A DNA stretch of 64,000 nucleotides from Mycoplasma sp. ATU-Cv-703 (GCA_004011965.1 RYZV01000001.1:90701-154700), one strand, 5' to 3'. Counted from the first letter of the stretch, positions 48,430-61,690 are shown. The notes: generated by a model from the sequence alone, not told the origin. Numbers and translations are program-made.

Positions 48430-48442
48430 TTTAGCAAATTGT

Positions 48443-49180
48443 CTATTCTTCCAGCGAAGCCGGGTCTAAGTTGTGGTAAACGGCTTGGACGTCTTCATCG
48501 GCTTCAATTTTTTCGACTAAACTTAAAATTTTTCGCGCTTTTTCGGGTGGTAGTTTAACTTCTAAATTCGGCAAAAAAGTCACCTCAGCGCTCATTCACT
48601 CGTTAATGCCCCGTTTTTCTAAAGCAGTTTTAACCGCTTGAAAATCTTGGGGAGACGTTTCAACAAAGTAGCTCTCGGGACCTACTTCAAAATCTTGCGC
48701 GCCGCTTTCTAGACTGTTTAACATCCATTGGTCGTCGCTTTGGTTGGCGCTGCGGGCAAACTCCAAAAGTCCTTTCCGCTCAAAAATGTAGCTGACTGCT
48801 GAAGAGCTGACCACGCTGCCGTTAGCTTTGTTAAAGTAAGACTGAATCGAGGAGCTGACGCGGTTGGCGTTATCAGCTAAACAGATAATCAAAAAGGCGA
48901 CTCCGTTCACGTTCGCTCCGTAAACAAATTCTTTGTAGTTTTTACCCGCTCCGCTGCCGCTCGCTTTTTGAATCGCGTTTTCAATGTTTTTTTTAGGCAT
49001 TGAAGCGGCACGAGCTTTGCTAATTGCGTTTCTGAGTGTCGGGTTAGCTTGAGGATCAGGCCCGCCCAAGTTGACGGCAACCATGATTTCCTTGGATATT
49101 TTCGCAAATGTCTGAGCCCGCTTAACGTCTTGGGCGCCTTTGCGATGTTTGATATTCGCTCATTTACTGTGTCCGGCCAT
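48443..49180 (-). CDS. yebC: YebC/PmpR family protein (TACO1-like)
   Basis: 245 residues beginning MAGHSKWANIKHRKGAQD, the invariant YebC N-terminus (its Trp is encoded by TGA). YebC proteins bind ribosomes or DNA; recent work on the family points to relief of stalling at proline runs, with older reports of transcription regulation. C-terminal segment YHNLDPASLEE is typical. The ATG at 49180 lies 12 nt after TATAAT on the minus strand. Confidence 0.95.
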
Positions 49181-49184
49181 TAGT

Positions 49185-49198
49185 TATAATGGATTATA
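49185..49198. promoter_or_regulatory. Back-to-back divergent -10 boxes in 20 bp
   Basis: TATAATGGATTATA contains a plus-strand TATAAT (49185-49190) and a minus-strand TATAAT (49193-49198) only 2 bp apart. They serve yebC (minus, ATG 49180) and the unknown gene (plus, ATG 49201). The start codons are separated by just 20 bp, so RNA polymerase can occupy only one at a time. Confidence 0.65.
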
Positions 49199-49200
49199 TT

Positions 49201-49653
49201 ATGAAGTGGCTCAAGGTCATCAAAATCCTCGCTTTTCCGCGGTTAAAAAAAGCCGCGCGGCAAGAGTATCAACCTTTTTTAAATCAAAGTCCGATGGAAG
49301 ATATGCTAGTCGTTTCGCACACTTTACACCGGCAAACTTACCAGTGGCTGCGCAAATTCAAAACTCCGCAGTACGGCCGCATGTGACTTTTACGCAAAAA
49401 AAAGGCTTTCAACACTTTGTTTTTTCAGCAACCTTATGACGTAGTTGTTTGCGACCGTTACGGCAACGTTTTAGCAACTTTTGTCGCGCTTGGGAGTGGT
49501 TATGTTTCCAATTACTACCGGGCTGGTTATTTTATCTACTTCATGGTCGTGGGTTCGATTAAGTTTTACGACATTCGACCGAGCGACCGGTTAACTTTTA
49601 AACGCCTTTTGCCGAGTTTGCAAATTCTTCAGGACTTAATGGGCTTGAAATAG
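49201..49653 (+). CDS. Unknown protein, DUF192-like
   Basis: 150 residues. The C-terminal half (YDVVVCDRYGNVLATFVALG ... ending FYDIRPSDRLTF) loosely resembles DUF192 proteins, small beta-barrel proteins of unknown function; this is by eye only. The N-terminus is basic. ATG at 49201 follows TATAAT by 10 nt; an ATG at 49189 sits inside the -10 box and is unlikely. One TGA is Trp. The last 56 bp overlap nadE on the other strand. Confidence 0.6.
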
Positions 49654-50332
49654 GTTCACGCTTGTGGGCGCTAGTTTGGACAAGATCTTGAATTTTTTGC
49701 CGACTGGCAACCGACACCGACTCGCCGGCTAGGAAGGCATCAATTTCTAAGTAAGAAAGGCCGAGTTCTTTTTCGTCGCTTTGACCCGGATAAAGGTTGG
49801 CGCTAGGCGTTTGCTGAATAATCTTTTCGGGCACTTTTAACTCACGAGCAAGTTGTCAAACTTGCGTCTTACTTAGGTGCAGAAGCGGAAAAAGGTCGGC
49901 GCCGCTGTCGCCGTGCTTAGTGAAATAACCTAAGTTTCACTCGGCACGGTTTGTCGTTCCGATCACTAAAAACTGCCGCTCTTGACCAAGGGCGTAAAGA
50001 GTTAGCATTCTTAACCGCGGCATTAAATTAATTCGGGATAAATGATTGCTAAGTTCAAGTTTAGTTGTCAAAAGTCGGTAAACATCGCTTAAGTCAACTA
50101 GCTTAGAAGGTATGCCGAGCTGGTTAACAACTAACTGAGCGTTAGCAATTTCATTGTCTCTTTCAATTGGCATTAAAACTGCTAAAACTCGCTCGCCGGC
50201 CGCCTCTTTTAAGAGACTAGCGACTAGCGCCGAATCAACACCGCCCGAAAGACCAAAAATAAATCCTTTGGCTCGAGCAGACGCCAGTTTTTTGCGCAAT
50301 CAACTAACTAAGTAAGCGTGGTAACTTTTCAT
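49598..50332 (-). CDS. nadE: NAD synthetase (ammonia-dependent)
   Basis: Amidates nicotinate adenine dinucleotide to NAD. 244 residues; PP-loop SGGVDS (29-34), GTTNRAEW (Trp by TGA) and GDSGADLFPLLHLSKTQV, then the conserved P-SANL-GQSDE-ELG run in the C-terminal part. No glutaminase domain, so ammonia is the donor. ATG at 50332 with SD AGGAGC lying 16 nt after obg. NAD supply fits the NADH-cycling operon elsewhere in the window. Confidence 0.96.
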
Positions 50333-50348
50333 TTTTAGTTGCTCCTAA

Positions 50349-51620
50349 TTATAAATCAGGATCAGTTTCCCAAGTGAGTTGATGGTCAAAGATTTTGACG
50401 TTATCACCTGCCTTAGCTCCCAGTTTAGCCAGCCGGTCCCAAACGCCGAGCTGACGCATTTTACGGTTAAAACGCCGAATGTTGTCAAGCGAATTGAGCG
50501 GAATTCTTTGGCAAATTTTTTCGACTTCGCTGCCCGTAACCGAAAAACTGCCCGGACCAATTCTTCGAACTTGGGTCGGAGCAGTTTGGTCAGTCAGTTC
50601 AATCACTAAGTCTGTCTCTTCCGCGCTGCCCTGAACTGGCCCGACTTTTTCTAAAAGATTAGCTAAGCGCTGTTTGAGCGTTTGCAAACCCGCGCCGGTT
50701 TTAGCCGAGAGCGCTAAAACTCGCTCGGGTCCCAGTTTTTGGACTAGGCTTTGGTAGCGCTTTTCAAAACCCGGGCAGTCGCTTTTGTTAGCCGCAACTA
50801 ACTCTGGTAAATTAGCCAATCGTTTGTCAAAACTAACTAGTTCGTGGCGGATGGTCTGGTAGTCTTTTCACCAGTCGCCCTCATCCTTACCTAAGTCAAG
50901 CACGTGTAAGACTACGCGGGTTCTTTGCACGTGTTTTAAAAAGGCGTGGCCAAGTCCTTTGCCCTCACTAGCTCCGGCGATTAAACCGGGCAAATCGGCT
51001 AACACAAACGAAAAATCACCGACTTTAACTAATCCAAGTTGGGGTACCAAAGTTGTAAAAGGGTAGTCAGCGACTTTAGCCTTAGCCTGGGAAAGACGAC
51101 CGAGCAAAGATGATTTGCCGACCGAAGGAAGGCCAACTAAGCCCACGTCGGCTAAAACTTTTAAACTTAAATCAAGCCGGCGTTTTTGACCTGGTCGGCC
51201 GTTTTCGCAAAGTCGCGGAGCGGGATTGCGAGCCGACTTAAACCGGGCGTTGCCGTGACCGCCCGTTCCGCCTTGAGCCACTAAGTAATTTTCCGACTTA
51301 ACGATATCGTGAACTAGTTTGCCCCGCTCGTAAACAAGCGTGCCAAGCGGGACCTTGACGTATAGGTCTTGACCGCCAGCACCAGTTTTGTTTTTCGACT
51401 GACCGTTTGCGCCGTCCTCGGCTTGAATAATTTTGAGTTGGTGAAGGTGAATTAACGTGTTTAAACCGCTGTCGCCCTTTAAAAAAACGTTGCCACCTCG
51501 ACCGCCATCTCCGCCGTCAGGACCACCCCGGGGTACTTTTTTCTCCCGGCGAAAAGAAATGATGCCGTCACCGCCTTTACCGGCTCGGACTTCAATTTGG
51601 CACTCGTCAACGAATTTCAC
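50349..51620 (-). CDS. obg: GTPase Obg (CgtA)
   Basis: Essential ribosome-assembly GTPase. 423 residues: Gly-rich Obg domain (MKFVDECQIEVRAGKGGDG; 1-158), GTPase domain with P-loop GLPSVGKSS and switch DLPGLIAGASEGKGLG, and a C-terminal OCT domain. GTG start at 51620, 6 nt after a TAAAAT box (51627-51632), and the product starts exactly as family members do, so the mRNA is predicted to be leaderless. One TGA is Trp. Followed by nadE. Confidence 0.95.
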
Positions 51621-51647
51621 TCTCTAATTTTAGTCTTTTTAAACCGC

Positions 51648-52712
51648 TTAACCCCACTCGGCCATGATGTTAGTTTTAAAACGCGAGTAAATAATGGCTC
51701 CAATCCGAATGATGGTTGCAATCATGTAACCGCGCGTGAAGCGGACTAGACCAAAAAAGGCGCCGCCTAAAATTAGCCGTCCGTACTTAGGTTGGAGACC
51801 CAAAAGCATTTTGAGCGTGTTCATAATCGCCCGGTGTTTAGCTGAGATGCTCGGGTCTTTAACAATAATTAAAATTCGCCACTGGGCTAAGCGCCTGAGC
51901 GCGATGATCGCGTAGAAAAGCATTTTACGCGAGTAAATTTTGTCTAAGTTGACTTGCTGTCAAATCGTGGTTAAAACTTCTAGTTGATGCGAGGCGTTTT
52001 TAACCATCACTTTGATGTTGATCGATTGTTCGTCCCGACCAACGTAGTAGCGATAAAGTGGTAGGGGCACGTAGTAAAAAGACTTAACTTGTAAAAGCGG
52101 AATCAAGGCGAACTGACTGTCGGTGTAATAAATACCTTCTAGTTGACGGTACTTAATTTTTCGCAAAAAATCTAGCCGGTAAACAAGCGAGTGCATCGTG
52201 ATTAAATCGCTAGGTAAAGCGATTTGACGTGTGTCAATGATTCGAAACGGTTCGATGTAATTGCGGAAAGATTTGCGGTAAGTCTTGTTAACGCCAATTT
52301 TTTCAAACGTGTGGTCAGTTACAATCACGTCCACTTGCGAAGAAAGTCCGGCACTAATGTAAAGCAGTTTGATGAAATCGTCGGTGCTAAAAGTGTCATC
52401 AACGTCCAAGATCTTAAAGTAAATTCCCCGAGCCAATTTAAGGGCGTGGTTAATCACGCTGCCGTATTGGCCGTTAGGTTGAGCAATCACCCGAATAAAG
52501 TCCGGTCGAACTAAGGCGTTATAACCGCGCGCCAGTTCGCGCGCGACTCGAAGCGAGTCGTCGGTTGAACCATCGTCAATCACAATTACCTCGTAAAGAC
52601 GAGTTAAGTTACGCTTAATCATTTGGTGGTTAACGACCGAGTGCAGTGCAAGCGGCAAAAAATCTTGACCGTTATAACAAGGAATAACGAGCGAATAAAG
52701 CGGTCTTTTCAC
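51648..52712 (-). CDS. Family 2 glycosyltransferase
   Basis: 354 residues. GT-A fold: SLVIPCYNGQDFLPLAL at the start, IDDGSTDDSLRVA, and the metal-binding DVDDTF (DxD-type). The C-terminal 90 residues are basic with hydrophobic/amphipathic helices, suggesting membrane association. Begins with GTG 2 nt after the glf stop, so co-transcribed with it. Likely a galactofuranosyl- or galactosyl-transferase for a glycolipid or surface polysaccharide; acceptor unknown. Confidence 0.9.
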
Positions 52713-52714
52713 GG

Positions 52715-53869
52715 CTAATCTGGTTTTTCTCCCAGCAAGGCAGTTGCTTTTTCCAGCGCGATTTTAACCGCCTGGTCCATGTTGATGTACTTAAAAGTCG
52801 CCAAACGACCGACGAGGTGAAGGTTAGGGTAGCGACTGGCTAAGCTCTGGTATTTTTGGTAGGCGGTTTTAGCTTGGTCAGTCATCATCGGGTAGTAGCG
52901 CGTGCCAAAACGAGGTGAATCAGGCTCGTAAGCACCTGGGTACTCGCGGGTGATCACCGTTTTGCCAGTCGCTTTTTGACCTGTCATGTGTTTGTATTCG
53001 CTAATCCGAGTCATCGTTGGGTCGGCCGGGTAATTGACTACCCCGACGGGTTGAAACTGGTCAATGTTCAAAGTTTGAACTTTAATGTCAAGCGAGCGGT
53101 ACTCTAAAAGTCCGTAGCGGTAACTAAAAAGCTGGTCAATCGGACCCGTGTAAACAACCGGAATTTTAATTTCTTTAGCGCGGTAATAAATTTTGCCGTC
53201 CCGAAAACTGACTAAATCGCTCGCATCGGTTTTCAAAACAACTTTAATGTTTTTGTGAGCCAGCATTTTTTCCACGCTCTTGGTATAGCCCTCAATTGGC
53301 AAGCCCTCATATTTGTCAAAGAAGTAACGGTCCTGGTAACCGATCATAACTGGCACGCGAGCTAAAACGCTCGGATCAAGTTCGCTCGGGTCTTTACCCC
53401 ACATTTTACGGGTGTAGTTAGCGAAAATTTTCCGGTACACAAAATCGGCTACCTTTTGAACTAGTGGATCCGGGTTTTTACGGAGTTCGCCGATCGTAAC
53501 GCGCTGGTCAATTCCGTAAGTTGTTTTTAAAGTCGTTTTAATTTGCTCAGCCTGGCCGGGAAAAAACTGGTCTACGCCGGTGAAATTAAAAGGGATCGGA
53601 ATTAGGTGGTTGTCAACTTTGCCAAGTACCCGGTTGTGGTAACCGTTTAACTCCCAAAACTGACTCATGAAACGGTAAACAGTCTCGTCATTAGTGTGAA
53701 AAATGTGGGGACCGTAAACGTGGGTCATCACGCCTGACACGTTTTTGTCGTAAATGTGACCCGCCACATGGGGACGCTGTTCAATCACTAAAACTTCCCG
53801 GCCAGCTTGAGCCGCTTGGTAGGCGATGACAGCTCCCGAAAGTCCGGCGCCGATGATAAGAATATCCAT
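52715..53869 (-). CDS. glf: UDP-galactopyranose mutase
   Basis: FAD enzyme converting UDP-galactopyranose to UDP-galactofuranose. 384 residues with MDILIIGAGLSGAVIAYQAA, a GPHIFHTNDETVY stretch, KMWGKDPSEL, GTRYYPMM and GRLATFKYINMDQAV, all hallmarks of Glf. The ATG at 53869 gives the canonical N-terminus; an upstream ATG (53893) would lie beyond the -10 box (TATAAT, 53882-53887), which is 12 nt from the chosen start. Galactofuranose occurs in mycoplasma surface glycans such as galactan. Confidence 0.95.
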   Translation of the reverse strand: MDILIIGAGLSGAVIAYQAAQAGREVLVIEQRPHVAGHIYDKNVSGVMTHVYGPHIFHTNDETVYRFMSQFWELNGYHNRVLGKVDNHLIPIPFNFTGVDQFFPGQAEQIKTTLKTTYGIDQRVTIGELRKNPDPLVQKVADFVYRKIFANYTRKMWGKDPSELDPSVLARVPVMIGYQDRYFFDKYEGLPIEGYTKSVEKMLAHKNIKVVLKTDASDLVSFRDGKIYYRAKEIKIPVVYTGPIDQLFSYRYGLLEYRSLDIKVQTLNIDQFQPVGVVNYPADPTMTRISEYKHMTGQKATGKTVITREYPGAYEPDSPRFGTRYYPMMTDQAKTAYQKYQSLASRYPNLHLVGRLATFKYINMDQAVKIALEKATALLGEKPD

Positions 53870-53965
53870 TGTATAATTGCTATTATAGTTCAATTGGTCA
53901 GATTGACAAAACCGACTTTAAACTCCATTTCGTAAGCGGTTAATGACCAATAAGACGCCAATTTA

Positions 53966-53974
53966 TGGTATAAT
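53966..53974 (+). promoter_or_regulatory. gyrBA promoter (extended -10)
   Basis: TGGTATAAT (extended -10), 49 nt before the GTG of gyrB. A second plus-strand TATAAT at 53872-53877 overlaps the start region of glf and is a weaker candidate. Confidence 0.65.
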
Positions 53975-54011
53975 TTCTTAGTAATTTACTTTGGTAAGTA
54001 AATCTAGTTAG

Positions 54012-55937
<1,926 letters not shown>

Positions 55938-55947
55938 CGGAGTAACT

Positions 55948-58644
55948 ATGTTTAATAATTTTGACGACGACGATAAAAAATACCAGGGCGAAGACGAAAA
56001 AATCGCCACAATTTTTGGCGAAGAACCAAAAGCTGACCTTGATAGTTCCGATCCAACTGAGCAAAACGAATTAGCCTCGCCCAAAAGCGAACCCGAAATT
56101 AGTTCGCAAATCATTAGCGACGACATTGACGGTCTTTCGCCGGTCGGAATTTCCAAGGAAATGCGCCAATCTTTCCTAGAATACGCTATGTCAGTCATCG
56201 TAGCGCGGGCTTTGCCCGACGCGCGCGATGGTCTTAAACCAGTTCACCGCCGGATTCTTTACGGTCTTCACGAACTGGGTCTTTTGCCAAATGTGGCTTA
56301 CAAAAAATCGGCTCGGATCGTCGGAGACGTGCTCGGGAAATACCACCCGCACGGCGATAGTCCAGTTTACGAGGCGATGGTTCGAATGGCCCAAGACTTT
56401 TCGATGCGTTACCAACTAGTCGACGGACACGGAAACTTTGGTTCAATCGACGGAGACCCGGCCGCAGCGATGCGTTACACCGAGGCTCGCATGTCTAAAC
56501 ACGCGGCTTTGATGCTGGACGGAATTAGAAAAGAGACGGTCAACTTCGTGGACAACTACGACTCGTCGGAAAAAGAACCCGCGGTTTTACCAGCTCGTTT
56601 CCCCAACCTACTTGCTAACGGCGCGACTGGAATTGCCGTCGGAATGGCAACTAACATTCCGCCGCACAACTTAAGTGAAACGATTGAAGCGCTAATTATG
56701 CTCGCCCAAAACCCGGCCGTAACTACCGAACAACTAATGCAAGTCTTACCTGCTCCTGACTTTCCCACGGGCGGATTAATTACCGGTGTCAGCGGACTCC
56801 GCCACGCTTACCAAAGCGGTCGCGGATCGGTTTGCATTCGTTCAAAAACCGAAATTGAAACGCTTAAAAACGGTAAGCACCGAATTATCGTCACCGAAAT
56901 TCCTTACCTAGTTAACAAAGCTCACTTAGTGGAAAAAATCGCTGAGTTGGTTAAAAATAAAGCGCTGGATGGTATCACTGATTTACGCGACGAAACTTCC
57001 CGGCACGGGATGAGAATTGTGATCGAACTAAGACGTGATGTTGTGCCCGAAGTAGTTCGCAACCACCTTTTTAAAATGACCAACTTACAAACTAACTTCA
57101 GCATTAACATGCTTGCTTTAGTCGGCGGTCAACCCAAAACTTTGGGACTCAAAGAAATGCTCAGCGTTTACTTAGCACACCAAGTGGAAGTGTTAACTCG
57201 TCGCACAACTTACGATTTAAACAAAGCCCAGACGCGTGCCCACGTTTTGCAAGGCCTTAAAGTGGCAGTGGAAAACATTGACGCCGTGATCCAAATTATT
57301 AAGAAAGCCCAACACGACCAAGCGGCTCAAAACGCTTTACAAACTCGTTTTAATTTGTCGCCCGAACAAACTAAAGCGATTATTGACATGCGACTTGGTC
57401 GGCTAACTAGTTTGGCGACGGAGAAAATGCGCGAGGAACTGGCTGACTTAGAAAAACAAATCACCGAACTGAAAGCCATTTTAGCCGATAAGAACTTGCT
57501 AATTCAAACTATCATTAGCGAACTACGCGAAATTCAAACTAAGTACAGCGATGTGCGTCGGAGCGAAATCGTGGAAGGTTTAATCGCGATTGACGACGAA
57601 GATTTAATTCCCCAAAAAGATATCGCCATCACGATGAGCGCCAAAGGTTATGTGAAAAGAGTGCCACTTGAGCAGTTTCAAATTCAGCGCCGAGGCGGTG
57701 TTGGAGCTCGTTCAATGAGCACTTACGAAGACGACCAAGTTGATGCAATTTTAACTACCTCAACTCACACCGACTTACTAATTTTTACTTCGGTCGGCAA
57801 AGTTTACCGCATCCGCGCTCACCAAATACCAGAGACTTCTAAGCAAGCCAAGGGAACGCCGTTTGTCAATGTAATTCCTGACCTAGATAAAAACGAAAAA
57901 GTAGTTTCGCTGCTCAGTCTGAGCGAGTATAAACCTGAGCATTACCTTTTAACTGCCACCGAGCAAGGAGTAGTTAAAAGAACTTTGCTAAGCGAATACG
58001 CGCGAATTAACCGCAACGGTAAAAGGGCGCTCGGACTACGCGAAGATGACGTATTGGTCAGAGCTTTAATTGTCAAAGAAGGCGACCAAATCGTTTTAGG
58101 CTCTTCGGGCGGTCGGGTAGCTCGGTTTGGAGTCGAACAAATTCGTCCAATGGGTCGAAGTGCGGCCGGAGTGCGAGGAATTAAACTCAACTTATCAGCC
58201 GGTGAAAAGTTAGTGGGACTTTCTTATTCGCGCCACGCGGAAGACAAACTGCTCGCGATCGGGGAACAAGGTTTTGGTAAACTGACTCCGATTGACCAGT
58301 ACCGTCAAACTAACCGCGGTGCCAAAGGGGTAATTAGTCTGAACACGAAAAAAGCCGGCCAACTGCGGTTTGTTCGGATCGTCAAAGGTTACGAAGACCT
58401 TTTGGTTACGACTAAAAAAGGGATTACCATTCGCACAGCGCTTGACCAAGTGAGTGTCAGCGGACGCGCGACTAAGGGCGTCAAAATTATTACGCTCGGA
58501 GCGGATAACGCCATCCAATCTTTGTCAATCATTGACAGCGCCAAAATTGAGCAAAAAGTTGAGGAAGCAATTCGTAAAACGCAAGAAATCGAACTTGCTC
58601 AAGTTGAGGCACTAACTTCAGAGTTGGCCAAAATCAAATCTTAA
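55948..58644 (+). CDS. gyrA: DNA gyrase subunit A with acidic N-terminal extension
   Basis: Cleaves and rejoins DNA. 898 residues. An acidic tail of about 60 residues ([17 protein letters not shown]...) precedes the normal start region; catalytic Tyr177 is in [10 protein letters not shown]. The C-terminal beta-pinwheel contains the GyrA box as QRRGGVG, where the last basic residue (K/R) is Val. ATG at 55948 with SD; the upstream in-frame ATG at 55870 lies inside gyrB. Its TAA overlaps the convergent DUF402 stop within TTAA. Confidence 0.95.
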   Translation: MFNNFDDDDKKYQGEDEKIATIFGEEPKADLDSSDPTEQNELASPKSEPEISSQIISDDIDGLSPVGISKEMRQSFLEYAMSVIVARALPDARDGLKPVHRRILYGLHELGLLPNVAYKKSARIVGDVLGKYHPHGDSPVYEAMVRMAQDFSMRYQLVDGHGNFGSIDGDPAAAMRYTEARMSKHAALMLDGIRKETVNFVDNYDSSEKEPAVLPARFPNLLANGATGIAVGMATNIPPHNLSETIEALIMLAQNPAVTTEQLMQVLPAPDFPTGGLITGVSGLRHAYQSGRGSVCIRSKTEIETLKNGKHRIIVTEIPYLVNKAHLVEKIAELVKNKALDGITDLRDETSRHGMRIVIELRRDVVPEVVRNHLFKMTNLQTNFSINMLALVGGQPKTLGLKEMLSVYLAHQVEVLTRRTTYDLNKAQTRAHVLQGLKVAVENIDAVIQIIKKAQHDQAAQNALQTRFNLSPEQTKAIIDMRLGRLTSLATEKMREELADLEKQITELKAILADKNLLIQTIISELREIQTKYSDVRRSEIVEGLIAIDDEDLIPQKDIAITMSAKGYVKRVPLEQFQIQRRGGVGARSMSTYEDDQVDAILTTSTHTDLLIFTSVGKVYRIRAHQIPETSKQAKGTPFVNVIPDLDKNEKVVSLLSLSEYKPEHYLLTATEQGVVKRTLLSEYARINRNGKRALGLREDDVLVRALIVKEGDQIVLGSSGGRVARFGVEQIRPMGRSAAGVRGIKLNLSAGEKLVGLSYSRHAEDKLLAIGEQGFGKLTPIDQYRQTNRGAKGVISLNTKKAGQLRFVRIVKGYEDLLVTTKKGITIRTALDQVSVSGRATKGVKIITLGADNAIQSLSIIDSAKIEQKVEEAIRKTQEIELAQVEALTSELAKIKS

Positions 58645-59198
58645 CGCCAATACTTTTGGGGTAAGTAACGCTGGGAAACTAGGTAGTTAACAAAGTCATC
58701 AAAAATTTGCCGGTCAAAAATGTCTTCGCGGTAGTGAATTAAGTCTAAAACGTGTTTGACAGTGGAGTGGACTTTTTTAACTAGTCGGCGCGGGTAACCG
58801 TACTTGCTCACGTGGCGGTTAAATTCGGGATAATCAACAACGCGCGTTTTCTCGCCGGGGTAAAGTTTAATGTCCAAATCGTAATCGATAAACTTAATTG
58901 TGTTGTCTTCAAAAAAAGGCGGTGAAGACAAATTAACGTAGTAGTAAATGCCGGTGTGACGAATTAAACACATTGTGTTAAAAAAGCCGTCCAAGGGAAA
59001 AAATCAAACGAGCGGTTCGCGCATCACCCAGCGTGAACCTTTTCTTTCCTGGACCTTAGTTTTGTACATTAATAGAGCGATTGAGTACTGTGAAACTTCA
59101 ACAACTTTCACGCCGTTCCACTGGCGGTAAAGCGTACCGTCGTGTTTGTAGGCTTGAACGTTAATAATCGAGTTCATGACCGGCAAAGAAACATCCAC
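58641..59198 (-). CDS. DUF402 family protein (UPF0374/NtdP-like)
   Basis: 185 residues with the family pattern: [58 protein letters not shown]. Firmicute relatives hydrolyse nucleoside di/triphosphates. GTG at 59198 with AAAGGA 6 nt upstream; a TTG at 59213 would place the SD inside the gene. TGA within the WFF segment is Trp. Downstream of the metalloprotease gene, 24 bp apart. Confidence 0.9.
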
Positions 59199-59222
59199 TA
59201 ATTGTCCTTTCAACTAAACGAC

Positions 59223-61019
59223 TTAACCATTGTTAAGCAAACTGATTTGCACGCTTTTTTGGTCAGCGCTTAAAACGGCTTGGTAAGTACGTCCGACTTT
59301 TTTAGCCCGCTGAGGATTAGAAAACTTTTTGGTTCAAACAGGTCCAGTTTGCGAACGCCGTAACGATTCTAAAGCTTTCAGGTCCTGACCAAACTCATCC
59401 TTGGCAAAGTAAAGAGTTTTGCCAACTAACTCAGGTCCGTGGAGTCAACCGTCTCGTTCCCCGTTAGTCACGTAAAACGTGTGGCTATCAACCGAGGAGT
59501 AAATCGAGCGCACATCAGAAGCTAGGTGAGTCAGCGCATGGTAATCGTAAGGACGTGGATGTTTAATAATCGGGATCGCCCGAAAACTGCCGTCTTCCTT
59601 GAAATACCCGACGTAGTTGTAATCGGTTTGGGTCGGATCTAACCAACCTGCGAATTTAATCCGGTCTACTTCTTCGTCCGATTTCATCGGTACTCTGACA
59701 ATGCCGCCTTTAACGTTGCTCAAATTACGGGCGGTGTTTTCATGTCAAATCAAAGCTAAGTCGGCCGAGTTAAAGTGCCCATTGTGCTCGCGCCACAAAT
59801 TAATTAAACCGCTTGATGTACTTTGGTCAGCAAAAGGACGGTCGTTTAAGTAAACATCGTTTTGCTGAAAACCTTCGCTGTACATTAGCGTGTCGCGAAG
59901 GTAAAGCGTTAAGTTTTGGTGCCTGTCATCGTAAGGCGATTGCCAAGTTCCTGAACGCAGCACTAAATCGCGTTCGCGGAATGGCATGGTAAGTTGCATG
60001 TACTTACGGGCAAAAAGTTCGTGCATTGAGAAGAGGTACGAAATTCGTTCGCTCGCGTTTTCAGGGTTGATGGGCGCCCATTCCCAATCTGGGTAAGCTG
60101 GTGAAAACGCGTAACCTTCGTTTCTTTCAAAACCTTCCCAAATTTTGCTAAAGTCGCGCTCAGAACTGTTAGCAATTTCAAAAAGCGTTTTGGAATCGTA
60201 AACGGTTCCGATTGATTTGACTCGAACCGTTTTGGCGCGGTTGTTCTGTTTTAGTTTAATCGTGTCAAGAAGCGGTTGGTTGGAAATGAAATTGTCGTAA
60301 ATGTAAGGCTCGCCGTAAAGCGGTGTAGGCACATCGTAGCGAAGCAGTTCTTTGAACTTACCTAGGAAGTACTGGTTTCAAGGTTGAACAACGTTGGGTT
60401 GGGAATAAATCTCTTTGCTGACCCAGGTTAAATCATCAATTTCTAAGTTCATTAGTCAGGCGTTAGCTTCGTGGTGACGGTACTCGTGGTAAAGCGTTTG
60501 AAATAGCAGTTCCACCTTAGTCTCTAAGAAAGAGTGGTCGGGCGCTTGACCGCGGTTAGAAAAAATGTTGACTAGCGGACTGGTGTTAATGATGATTTGC
60601 GAAGTACCCGGGTAGTAAGTGCCGTTAACCGAATCGGAAATTAGCGCATCAGAACCTTCCTCGGTCAAAATGATTTCTTTGAGCGAGTAAATTTCCGGTC
60701 CCACACCTAAGTCGCGGTCAATTCTTTGTTTGAGAAGTTCTAAACCGCGGTCGCCCAAAAACCAAAGCGGCTCTGTTTCGGTGCCAAAATGTTTCAAATT
60801 CCGCTCGCGAATCGGTACGCCACAGTAAGAAATTTCCATTCACTGAGCCGGTGTGACTGAGCGTTTTAACTCGCCAAAACCGCGGGTAAAAGCGTAAATG
60901 CTCAGACCCAGCGAACCAATCGCAGTTAAAAAGAGCACTCCAACGCCTCAACCAACTAAGTTGCGAGTGCTTCGAATGGAGGATCAATAACCTCTGGGAC
61001 GGGGAATTTTTCAGTTCAC
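59223..61019 (-). CDS. Membrane-anchored HExxH metallopeptidase-like protein
   Basis: 598 residues. Short basic cytoplasmic start, one membrane segment (about 22-45), then a large extracellular part. Residues 178-184 read HEYRHHE, a zinc metalloprotease HExxH motif; a downstream Glu in the SMHELFARKY segment could be the third ligand. Resembles a mycoplasma-restricted metalloprotease family, as far as I recall (MYPU_1760-type). Start is GTG at 61019, after TATAAT (61041-61046). At least nine TGA codons are Trp. Proteolytic activity is predicted, not shown. Confidence 0.78.
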
Positions 61020-61040
61020 GATCGTTAACTTTCTGCCAGA

Positions 61041-61063
61041 ATTATAGACTTTTTCCCTATCAT
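61041..61063. promoter_or_regulatory. Divergent promoters for metallopeptidase and trmB
   Basis: Minus strand TATAAT (61041-61046) serves the metallopeptidase. Plus strand TATCAT (61058-61063) ends 6 nt before the trmB GTG, the leaderless spacing. Confidence 0.55.
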
Positions 61064-61069
61064 TCTAGC

Positions 61070-61672
61070 GTGCACCTCCGTAAGAAGCAATCTCTCATCG
61101 ACCGTTTTATTCGCTCGCCTTACCTAATTAAAACTTGTCCTTACCAACTTGAAAAAGACACGATCTTGGAAATCGGAACGGGCAAGGGAGCGATGTTAGT
61201 CGCCTGAGCAAATCACAAACATAAGCAGCCTTTTGTGGGGTTAGAAAAAAATCTCGCGGCGGTTAGTTTTATTCTCAATAAAATTCACCATTTTGTTCCA
61301 AACTTAAAAATCATGGTGGGTGACGCGGAGCATTTACCCCGTCTTTTCCAAGGTAAGTTAGCTCAAATATGGTTAACATTTCCCGATCCTTGACCTAAAA
61401 AGCGGCACGCCAAAAGACGTTTAACTGATCAAAAATTTTTAAAGATTTACCAAGCGATGCTTAGACCGGGCGGCATCTTACAACTTAAAACTGACAACCG
61501 TGTCTTTTTTGACCAGTCGCTGGCGTTGATCCAAGATTTTGGTCTCAAACTTGAGCAAGTTAGTTACGATTGGCACGCCGAGTTGGGCGAGCAAAAAAAC
61601 TTTCCGAGCGAATACGAAGTTAAGTGGTCTAAACTTGGCAGCAAGATTAACTTTTTAAGAGCACGTTTTTAG
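61070..61672 (+). CDS. trmB: tRNA (guanine46-N7)-methyltransferase
   Basis: 200 residues: SAM-binding LEIGTGKGAMLVAWA, KNLAAVSFILNK, and the family signature TFPDPWPKKRHAKRR with WP encoded as TGA-CCT. C-terminal Y-DWHAE-GEQKNFPSEYE matches TrmB. Start is GTG at 61070 (VHLRKKQSL), 6 nt after a TATCAT box. Followed by tsaB after 18 bp. Confidence 0.95.
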
Positions 61673-61690
61673 AGTTAAAATACTTCTGCT

